The translations under genes were made by a program, and so were the position numbers. From Mesorhizobium sp. Pch-S (GTDB lineage: Bacteria > Pseudomonadota > Alphaproteobacteria > Rhizobiales > Rhizobiaceae): a stretch of 64,000 nt of DNA. The stretch spans positions 248,001 to 312,000 of the forward strand of contig NZ_CP029562.1 in the NCBI RefSeq assembly GCF_004136315.1, given 5' to 3'. The notes beneath the pieces were generated by a model that searched no databases, had not been told where the DNA came from, and was given only the letters and a program-made list of their open reading frames with translations. This document shows positions 57,745 to 64,000 of the stretch, piece after piece; the stretch's first letter is position 1; each line of letters starts with the position of its first letter.

Positions 57745-60738
57745 TTGTTGACGAAATTCCTGCGAAACGGATCGGTGTTAGAGCGTTTCCGTTTTTCACG
57801 GAAACGCGGAAACGCTCTAACTCTTTGTTTTTACGCAATTCCGGACAGAAAACCGTTACACACTTTTCCTGGAATTGCTCTCGCTTTCGTCCTCGCGACG
57901 ATGGTGACCCTTTTCGCCGCCGCTTCCGCCCATGCCGTGGAGCCGATCAAGATTTCCCGCGACGACGTCGCTCTCGACCTTTCGGGCGCGGTCGAAATCT
58001 ATCGCAACCAGGGGGAGAACTTTCAGGTATCGACAGCCCCTGGCTCCGACGGCATCGTGCGGCGCATCGAGGTCGAGGCCAACGATGCCCGTTCGACCGG
58101 CGACTGGGCCGTGTTTGCACTCGCCAACACCACCGACGACGTCATCGACCGCCTGATCGTCGCACCGCATTTCAGGCTGGTGAAATCGGGCATATTCTGG
58201 CCCGATCTCGGCTCGACGCGCTTCACCGCGATCACGCCGTCCGAGGGTTTCGCGCTCGACAAGCAGGCAAGCCCTGATGCCGATGTCTTTCGCGTGACGC
58301 TGAACCCCGGCTCGGTCGTTACCTTCATCGCCGAACTTGCCTCGCCGAAGCTGCCGCAGGTCTATCTGTGGGAGCCGGAGGCCTACAAGGACACAGTCAA
58401 TTCCTACACGCTCTATCGCGGCATCGTCATCGGCATCGCCGGCCTTCTGGCGCTGTTCCTGACGATCCTGTTCGTGGTCAAGGGAACTTCGCTGTTCCCG
58501 GCAACCGCGGCACTGGCCTGGGCGGTACTTGCCTATATCTGCATCGACTTCGGCTTCCTGGCCAAGATCATCCAGGTCGCGCCCGGTTCCGAGCAGGTCT
58601 GGCGCGCCGGCGCAGAAGTGGCCCTCGCCACCACCTTCGTGGTTTTCCTGTTCACCTATCTGAACCTCAACCGATGGCATGGCCATTTCAGCTACGGCGC
58701 GCTGGTGTGGATCCTGGGTCTGGCGGCGATCGCCGGTATCGCCATCATCGATCCGGCGATCGCCGCCGGTATCGCCCGCATATCGTTTGCCGCCACAGCC
58801 GTGACCGGCCTCGGCCTCATCATATTCCTTGGCATACGCGGCTACGACCGCGCCATCATGCTCATTCCAAGCTGGGTGATGGTGCTGTTGTGGGCGACGG
58901 GCTCATGGATGGCGATCACCGGCCTGCTCGACAACGACATCGTGCAGCCGGCTCTCGGCGGCGGGCTGATCCTGGTGATCCTGCTGATCGGCTTTACCGT
59001 CATGCAGCACGCCTTCGCCGGCGGCGCGCTGCATCAGGGCCTGTTCTCGGATCTCGAGCGCCAGGCCCTGGCGGTCGCCGGTTCGGGCGACACCGTATGG
59101 GACTGGGATGTCCTGCGCGATCGAATCGTCACCCGTCCCGACGTCAGCCTGCAACTCGGCCTCGCGCCGGGCAGCCTCGGTGGCGCGGCCCGCAACTGGC
59201 TGCCGGTTCTTCATTCGGATGACCGCGACACGTTCCGCACCACGCTCGACGTCGTGCTGGAGCATCGGCGCGGCCGCGTGGCGCAGAACTTCCGCCTGCG
59301 CGGCGCCGACGGCCATTATCACTGGTTCGCACTGAGAGCGCGGCCGGTGATCGGTTCCGACGGCGAAGTCATCCGCTGCGTCGGCACGATGGTCGATGTC
59401 ACCGAGCAGAAGAAGTCGGAAGAGCGCCTTCTGCACGATGCCGTGCACGACAATCTGACCGGCCTGCCGAACCGCGAACTGTTCATGAACCGGCTGGAAG
59501 CGATCATCTCGATCGCCCGAACCGAGGACAAGGTACGGCCAACGGTATTCGTCATCGACATCGACCGCTTCAAGCAGGTCAATGACGGCCTGGGCATCTC
59601 CGCCGGCGACACCATCCTGCTCACGGTGGCGCGGCGCCTGCACCGGCTGCTCAAGCCGAAGGACTCGCTGTCTCGTTTCGCCGGCGACCAGTTCGCATTG
59701 ATGCTGCTGTCCGAGCAGGATCCAGCCCGGATCGCCGCCATGGCGGACGCCATCAAACATGCGATCAGCTCGCCGATCACCTTCGCCAAGCGCGAAATCG
59801 TGCTGACCGCCTCCGTCGGCCTGATCACCTGGACATCCGACCAGACCTCCGCGGAGGACCTGGTCAAGGATGCCGAACTCGCCATGCACCAGGCCAAGCG
59901 TTTCGGCGGCGATCGCATCGAACCGTTCCGGCCTGCCTTCCGCACCGTCGGCACCGACCGGCTGCAGTTCGAATCCGACCTGCGCCGTGCCATCGAGCGA
60001 CGCGAGTTCACCCTCGCCTATCAGCCGATCGTCCGGTTGGAAGACTACAGCGTCGCCGGTTTTGAAGCCCTGCTGCGCTGGGATCATCCTCGCCGTGGCA
60101 TGATCCCGCCAGCCGATTTCATTCCGGTGGCCGAGAGCTGCGGTCTTATCGTGCAGCTCGGTCTCTTCGCGATGCAGAAGGCGGCGGAAGACCTAGCAGG
60201 CTGGCAGAAACACATCGGCGACACGCCGCTGTCGGTCTCGGTCAACCTCTCCAGTCGCCAGCTCATCCGCCGTGACCTCGTCACCGACGTCCGCTCGGTG
60301 ATCGCACGCGCAGGCCTGAAGCCGCGCTGCCTGAGGCTCGAACTCACCGAATCGCTGGTCATGGACAACCCCGAACAGGCTGCCCATGTGCTCACCAAGC
60401 TGAAGCAACTGGGCATTGGATTGTCACTGGACGATTTCGGCACCGGCTATTCGTCCCTGTCGTATCTGACCCGTTTTCCCTTCGACACGATCAAGATCGA
60501 CAAGAGCTTCATCGATGACACGTCGCCCAAACGCGCCGTGTTGCTGCGCTCCATGGTCAACATGGCGCATGAACTGGGCCTCGCCGTGGTCGCGGAAGGC
60601 ATCTCCGACCAGAGTGACGCACTGGAATTGCGCCAGATGGGCTGCGAATATGTTCAGAGCTTCATGTTCGGTGCACCGATGAACGGCGATGCCGTGATCA
60701 AGCTGCTGCGCGAACAATATCCACTGACGCAGGCCTAG
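57745..60738 (+). CDS. Membrane protein with degenerate GGDEF and intact EAL domain (cyclic-di-GMP signalling)
   Basis: A 997-residue protein in the frame that begins TTG-TTG at 57745 behind a GAAGGG site. Residues 12-45 are encoded by repeat copy C; residues about 43-64 are a hydrophobic signal (GIALAFVLATMVTLFAAASAHA). A periplasmic domain follows, then about six helices (220-430), a PAS domain (430-555), GGDEF (about 565-730) and EAL (735-990). The GGDEF motif is AGDQF near residue 645, so cyclase activity is doubtful; the EAL motif FEALLRW near 773 and LDDFGTGYSSLSYL are intact, so it is probably a phosphodiesterase or sensor. An ATG at 57901 would leave too short a signal. The first codon is therefore uncertain, though the rest is not. 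Confidence 0.88.
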   Translation: MLTKFLRNGSVLERFRFSRKRGNALTLCFYAIPDRKPLHTFPGIALAFVLATMVTLFAAASAHAVEPIKISRDDVALDLSGAVEIYRNQGENFQVSTAPGSDGIVRRIEVEANDARSTGDWAVFALANTTDDVIDRLIVAPHFRLVKSGIFWPDLGSTRFTAITPSEGFALDKQASPDADVFRVTLNPGSVVTFIAELASPKLPQVYLWEPEAYKDTVNSYTLYRGIVIGIAGLLALFLTILFVVKGTSLFPATAALAWAVLAYICIDFGFLAKIIQVAPGSEQVWRAGAEVALATTFVVFLFTYLNLNRWHGHFSYGALVWILGLAAIAGIAIIDPAIAAGIARISFAATAVTGLGLIIFLGIRGYDRAIMLIPSWVMVLLWATGSWMAITGLLDNDIVQPALGGGLILVILLIGFTVMQHAFAGGALHQGLFSDLERQALAVAGSGDTVWDWDVLRDRIVTRPDVSLQLGLAPGSLGGAARNWLPVLHSDDRDTFRTTLDVVLEHRRGRVAQNFRLRGADGHYHWFALRARPVIGSDGEVIRCVGTMVDVTEQKKSEERLLHDAVHDNLTGLPNRELFMNRLEAIISIARTEDKVRPTVFVIDIDRFKQVNDGLGISAGDTILLTVARRLHRLLKPKDSLSRFAGDQFALMLLSEQDPARIAAMADAIKHAISSPITFAKREIVLTASVGLITWTSDQTSAEDLVKDAELAMHQAKRFGGDRIEPFRPAFRTVGTDRLQFESDLRRAIERREFTLAYQPIVRLEDYSVAGFEALLRWDHPRRGMIPPADFIPVAESCGLIVQLGLFAMQKAAEDLAGWQKHIGDTPLSVSVNLSSRQLIRRDLVTDVRSVIARAGLKPRCLRLELTESLVMDNPEQAAHVLTKLKQLGIGLSLDDFGTGYSSLSYLTRFPFDTIKIDKSFIDDTSPKRAVLLRSMVNMAHELGLAVVAEGISDQSDALELRQMGCEYVQSFMFGAPMNGDAVIKLLREQYPLTQA
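57779..57880 (+). repeat. Mosaic palindromic repeat, copy C, inside a coding frame
   Basis: A 102-bp copy beginning TAGAGCGTTTCC and ending GGAATTGCTC, in the same orientation to its gene as copies A and B. It is read through as 34 codons (ERFRFSRKRGNALTL..., basic residues) that join directly to the hydrophobic signal of the GGDEF/EAL protein. Its length is a multiple of three and no stop falls in this frame. Confidence 0.88.
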
Positions 60739-60900
60739 TTGGAAAGGTCCTGGATGGTGCACATCTAGGATGCCTCAAACGCCGGCGCGGCCCATCCACT
60801 GGCGCGCGCTCCAACAGTCAGTTGGAATGACCGCAGGTCCTTCCCCCTGGCGCGAGGAAGAATCCAAAAGGCAGAGGCTCGAAGTTCCGGTCGTAAAAGC

Positions 60901-61509
60901 TCAGGCGTGACCGGCGGCCTGGCTGAAGCGCGCGAGGTCTATGCCGATCGAGGCAAGCGCCCGATCGTATTTGCCATCGATATCGGGATCGAACAGCAGT
61001 TCCGGTGTCGCTGGACAGGTAAGCCAGCCATTTTCAGCGATTTCGCCTTCGAGCTGTCCCGCACCCCAACCTGAATAACCAAGTGTCATAAGCGCCTGGC
61101 GTGGTCCGCGCCCGGCGGAAATGGCGCGCAGGATATCGACCGTGGCGGTCAGGCAGATGTCGTCGGAGACCGGCAACGAGGATTCGACGCGATAGTCGCC
61201 GGTGTGCAGGACAAAACCGCGGCTGCGGTCCACCGGGCCGCCATTGCGCACGATGAAGTCGCGGGTCTGCCTTGGCAGGCGGATCGCCTCCTGCTCGTTC
61301 ATGATACCGAGCTGAACCAGAAGATCGGGAAACAGCATCTGCTGGGTCTGGTTGATGATCAGTCCCATTGCGCCTTCGTCCGAGTGCGCGCAGATGTAGA
61401 TGACGGAACGCGCGAACCGCTCGTCCTTCATGCCGGGCATGGCAACAAGGAACTGGTCGTCGAGAAAGCCGCTTTTACCGGCCGCATTCTTGTGGCGTAA
61501 AAGGTCCAT
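60901..61509 (-). CDS. YqgE/AlgH family protein
   Basis: A 202-residue UPF0301 (YqgE/AlgH) protein: [56 protein letters not shown] and [16 protein letters not shown] are the conserved blocks. The biochemical role is unsettled; AlgH in Pseudomonas was linked to transcription of alginate genes. ATG at 61509 is chosen since the family starts shortly before GFLDDQFL; an in-frame start at 61560 is less likely. It is divergent from the DsbD-N-like gene. Confidence 0.93.
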   Translation of the reverse strand: MDLLRHKNAAGKSGFLDDQFLVAMPGMKDERFARSVIYICAHSDEGAMGLIINQTQQMLFPDLLVQLGIMNEQEAIRLPRQTRDFIVRNGGPVDRSRGFVLHTGDYRVESSLPVSDDICLTATVDILRAISAGRGPRQALMTLGYSGWGAGQLEGEIAENGWLTCPATPELLFDPDIDGKYDRALASIGIDLARFSQAAGHA

Positions 61510-61659
61510 AGCGGAAAGGTAACGCGTTTCCGGTACGCTTGAAAGATGCCATCGGTGCAATTCGCCAGGAGCCTTAATGTGCTGGGCTCACGCAAAAATG
61601 ATGGTCGGCATCAGACGAAAGCGGTTGCGCCGCCACGTTTGCCGTTTCAAATCAGCGCC

Positions 61660-62565
61660 ATGGATCGCTTGAGATTTTCGCTAGAGCAATTCCAGGAAAA
61701 GTGCATAGCGGTTTTCCGTCCGGAGTTGCGTAAAAACAAAGAACCAGAGCGTTTCCGCGTTTCCCAGAAGATCGGAAACGCCCTAGGCGTCGCCGCTTTG
61801 ATGGCCACCAGCCTGCCGGCTGCAGCTTCCTCGTCCGCCTGGGCAGACAGCGAGGGTGGGCGCATCCGGCTGGTGACCACCGGCGCCCCCGATGCCTCCG
61901 GCCAACTCATCGGGGCACTTCATATCGAATTGAAACCAGGCTGGAAGACCTACTGGCGTGACCCCGGCGCCAGCGGCGTGCCGCCACAGATCGACGTCGC
62001 CAAGGCGAACAACATCGCCAAGGCGGAACTGTCCTACCCGGCTCCCGGCCGTCACGATGATGGTTACGGCGGATGGGCGGGCTATGACCGTACGGTTGCG
62101 CTGCCGGTGAAATTCACATTGGCGAGACCCCAGGAAAACGCCCTCATCGATGCCGGCGTCTTTCTCGGCATCTGCCAGACGATCTGCATTCCGCTGCAGG
62201 CGCAGCTGAAGGTCGATCCGGCCGAAGATGCGGGCAATCCCGAAGATGCCGAACTGGTGAAAGCGGCATTGGCCGCATTGCCGCAGAAATCCAGTGATGG
62301 CTTCGGCGCGAAGACACTGCCGGGGGAGAAGGACAAGCTTCTCGTCGAGGCGACCGCACCTGGCGGAACCAAAAGTGTCGACCTCTTCGTCGCCGGCGAG
62401 CAGGGCTATCTGTTCGGCGCGCCGACGCGTGCGGAAAAGGACGGCAAGCTCCTCTTTGCATTCCCCATCCTGGCGCGTCCCGGCAAAGCTGCGCAAGGCG
62501 ATGGCCTCCCCTACACGCTGACCACTCCGTCCGGAGCGGTTGAAGGTCTATTGCCCTATCCATGA
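61660..62565 (+). CDS. Exported stand-alone DsbD N-terminal-like domain protein
   Basis: A 301-residue periplasmic protein from ATG at 61660. Residues about 9-43 come from repeat copy D (EQFQEKCIAVFRPELRKNK, basic), and the remaining signal (GVAALMATSLPAAASSSAWA) is joined to it. The mature part has the DsbD-N or ScsB-like pattern LHIELKPGWKTYWRDPGASG, GYGGWAGYDRTVALPV and FLGICQTICIPLQAQL with a CxxxC pair, but no transmembrane or thioredoxin domain. It could accept reductant from another membrane partner. The frame is open to 61546, but ATG at 61660 is the first good start. The peroxiredoxin gene follows after 85 bp. Confidence 0.86.
   Translation: MDRLRFSLEQFQEKCIAVFRPELRKNKEPERFRVSQKIGNALGVAALMATSLPAAASSSAWADSEGGRIRLVTTGAPDASGQLIGALHIELKPGWKTYWRDPGASGVPPQIDVAKANNIAKAELSYPAPGRHDDGYGGWAGYDRTVALPVKFTLARPQENALIDAGVFLGICQTICIPLQAQLKVDPAEDAGNPEDAELVKAALAALPQKSSDGFGAKTLPGEKDKLLVEATAPGGTKSVDLFVAGEQGYLFGAPTRAEKDGKLLFAFPILARPGKAAQGDGLPYTLTTPSGAVEGLLPYP
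61682..61786 (-). repeat. Mosaic palindromic repeat, copy D, inside a coding frame
   Basis: A 105-bp copy in the opposite orientation to copies B and C: on the plus strand it begins TAGAGCAATTCC and ends GGAAACGCCCTAG. It is read as 35 codons of the DsbD-N-like gene without a stop and sits immediately before the hydrophobic core of its signal peptide. Confidence 0.88.
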
Positions 62566-62650
62566 CAATGGCCTGCCGTGGCCGCATTGCGAGGCGACAC
62601 GGAAGGCGCTATCGCTTTGCACTCTTCTCTCCCAGACATAGAGGACTGCC

Positions 62651-63136
62651 ATGACCATTGCCGTTGGCGAAAAGCTGCCCGAGGCCACCTTCAAGACCAT
62701 GACCGACGATGGCGCCAAGGCGCTGACCGGCGCTGAGGTGTTTGCCGGCAAGAAGGTGGTGCTGTTCGGCGTTCCGGGCGCCTTCACACCGACCTGCAAC
62801 AACAACCACCTGCCAGGCTACCTCGAAAACCGCGATGCCATCCTGTCGCGCGGTGTCGACCAGATCGCGGTGGTGGCGGTCAACGACCCGTTCGTGATGG
62901 GTGCCTGGGCCCGCTTCACCGGCGGCGAAGGCAAGATCCTGTTCCTCGCGGATGGCAGCGGCGATTTCGCCAAGGCTGCCGGCCTTGATATCGACCTCAG
63001 CGCCAACGGGCTCGGCCTGCGTTCCAAGCGCTTTTCGATGATCGTCGACAACGGCACGGTGACAGCACTCAACATCGAGGGCAATCCCGGCCAGGCTGTC
63101 GATTCCAGCGCCGCGAAACTGCTCGAGCAACTCTAG
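62651..63136 (+). CDS. Peroxiredoxin (Prx5 type, 1-Cys)
   Basis: A 161-residue peroxiredoxin. The peroxidatic Cys49 is in PGAFTPTCNNNHLPG, and the Arg of the active site is in GLRSKRFSMIVDNG. No other cysteine occurs, so it should be recycled by glutaredoxin or thioredoxin as a 1-Cys enzyme. It detoxifies hydrogen and alkyl hydroperoxides in the cytoplasm. ATG at 62651 is standard. It follows the DsbD-N-like gene, suggesting a redox-related pair, though they act in different compartments. Confidence 0.94.
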   Translation: MTIAVGEKLPEATFKTMTDDGAKALTGAEVFAGKKVVLFGVPGAFTPTCNNNHLPGYLENRDAILSRGVDQIAVVAVNDPFVMGAWARFTGGEGKILFLADGSGDFAKAAGLDIDLSANGLGLRSKRFSMIVDNGTVTALNIEGNPGQAVDSSAAKLLEQL

Positions 63137-63269
63137 TCGCTCGCGCCGATAGCTGGCCTTCGCACTTGCGTGGAGCCGTAGCCAGATCCCACGGCACGGC
63201 TTCGCACAGTTCCTTGAATTGCTTCAGGCTCCCCTTTCGCAGAGCGAAACTTTGGGGCAGAGGAGGCAG

Positions 63270-63848
63270 ATGGCCAGAAAAACAAATGCCAGGGAACGCC
63301 TGATCGGCGCAGCACAGGATATTCTGGCTGAGGAAGGGCTGGCGGCGTTCACCTCGAATGCCGTGGTCGAACGCGCCGGGGTGACGCCACCGACCTTCTA
63401 CCATTATTTCGTGAACAAGCAGGCGCTGCTTCGCGAACTGGGCGAACGGATGATGCTGGCGCAGCATGATGTCATCCGGCGCGACACCGGGCTGGTGATC
63501 CGTGGGCCAGAAGATTTCCGCAAGGCCTGTGAACGAACCGTGCATGAAGCCTTCGCGAGCACACGAGCCTTCCGTGGCGGCTATGCCTTGCTGGTATCGC
63601 TGCGCGCCTTGCCCGATCTGCGTGACGTCAGGCTGCGCGCGCATGCCGACATAGCGCGGCTGATCTCCACCTATCTTCACGAGCAGGGATTGAGCAAAGG
63701 GCCGGACGACCTCATCGTGCCGGCCCGGGTGGCGCTCGAATATCTCTACGCCGCGATCGAGATGCTGTTCGAGACGGACTTCGCAAACCAGGAAGAGGTG
63801 CTGCGCCTGACGGTGGAGACTCATGTCCGGCTTTATGAGCTGTTCTGA
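63270..63848 (+). CDS. TetR-family transcriptional regulator
   Basis: A 192-residue regulator. The DNA-binding domain has ARERLIGAAQDILAEEGLAAF and the helix-turn-helix TSNAVVERAGVTPPTFYHYF typical of TetR; the C-terminal helical domain binds an unknown ligand. ATG at 63270 is preceded by GAGGAGG and is preferred over the in-frame start at 63219. Its 3' end overlaps the tail of the convergent transporter gene by 16 bp. That transporter is a candidate target. Confidence 0.93.
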   Translation: MARKTNARERLIGAAQDILAEEGLAAFTSNAVVERAGVTPPTFYHYFVNKQALLRELGERMMLAQHDVIRRDTGLVIRGPEDFRKACERTVHEAFASTRAFRGGYALLVSLRALPDLRDVRLRAHADIARLISTYLHEQGLSKGPDDLIVPARVALEYLYAAIEMLFETDFANQEEVLRLTVETHVRLYELF

Positions 63849-64000
63849 TCTGCCACCGGCGTCGTCACGCCGACACGCAGCATCAGGGCGCAGCCGACCA
63901 CGAACAGCACAATAAGGCTGCCGAACCCGATCCGCTGGCTGCCGCTCAGCGCGGTCATCAGCGCGACCAGCGCCGGCCCCAGCCAGACGGTGATTGTGCT
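63833..64000 (-). CDS. C-terminal end of an MFS transporter (UMF1/Atg22-like), cut by the right edge
   Basis: The last 55 codons of a leftward frame are visible: VWLGPALVALMTALSGSQRIG and then a hydrophobic helix LIVLFVVGCALMLRVGV before the TAA at 63833-63835. The LGP-x-L-x-x-x-x-T-x-LSGSQR pattern is typical of the last pair of helices in UMF1-family major facilitator transporters. The start is outside the window. Its 3' end overlaps the TetR gene. Confidence 0.75.
   Translation of the reverse strand, partial: STITVWLGPALVALMTALSGSQRIGFGSLIVLFVVGCALMLRVGVTTPVADQNSS

Overview
The window reads as chromosomal DNA of an alphaproteobacterium of the Rhizobiales/Hyphomicrobiales, most like Mesorhizobium and relatives. 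The signs are a CcrM adenine methyltransferase, the smc / DsbA-like / DUF721 / mutY neighbourhood, a DsbD-N and YqgE gene set, and a family of about 100-bp mosaic palindromic repeats of the kind known from rhizobia and Brucella. Placement below order is inference from gene content, not a search result. No insertion sequence, integrase, phage gene or CRISPR array was seen.

Layout. 1-2167: sulfate activation (cysN, cut by the left edge, and cysD). 2498-18971: one long leftward surface-polysaccharide operon, hisH-hisF-wzx-[1.3 kb empty]-wbpG copy 2 (broken)-[glycosyltransferase scrap]-wbpG copy 1-wbpI-wbpB-wbpD-GT-pglC-pglD-pglE-wbpE-pglF, with wbpA and ugd rightward from the opposite side of a 589-bp divergent region. 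22576-30654: a complete pseudaminic acid (Pse) set in three blocks (pseI/pseG leftward; pseF/pseH/class III aminotransferase rightward; pseB/pseC/aldo-keto reductase leftward). 30862-41383: housekeeping and metabolic genes (MBL hydrolase, DUF1499, acyl-CoA ligase, DUF427, a LysR/VOC/SDR divergon, polysaccharide deacetylase, ppdK). 41734-44140: VOC protein, tRNA-Gln, a methyltransferase and a UDP-glucuronate 4-epimerase. 44250-54286: smc (frameshifted), DsbA-like lipoprotein, DciA-type protein, mutY, two HAD hydrolases, ccrM and a lipoprotein. 54428-64000: thrC, M16 peptidase, acetyltransferase, GGDEF/EAL protein, YqgE, a DsbD-N-like protein, peroxiredoxin, TetR regulator and the tail of an MFS transporter.

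How the genes work together. WbpA-WbpB-WbpE-WbpD-WbpI together make UDP-ManNAc3NAcA from UDP-GlcNAc. WbpG with HisH- and HisF-like proteins would turn an acetamido into an acetamidino group, as in Pseudomonas aeruginosa O5. PglF-PglE-PglD make a UDP-bacillosamine-type sugar that PglC would load onto undecaprenyl phosphate, a GT4 enzyme would extend, and Wzx would flip. No Wzy polymerase and only one intact glycosyltransferase are visible, so the locus depends on genes elsewhere or is decaying. The Pse block makes CMP-pseudaminic acid for a capsule, LPS or flagellin; Ugd and the UDP-glucuronate epimerase add UDP-GlcA and UDP-GalA, a combination reminiscent of rhizobial K-antigen regions.

Most worth a second look: the four-copy repeat that sits at the 5' end of four genes and is read in frame as the N-terminus of two exported or membrane proteins; the HisF-like protein that lost the first catalytic Asp; the duplicated and frameshifted amidotransferase; the non-standard genes in the Pse cluster; and a one-base frameshift in smc that casts doubt on base-level accuracy.
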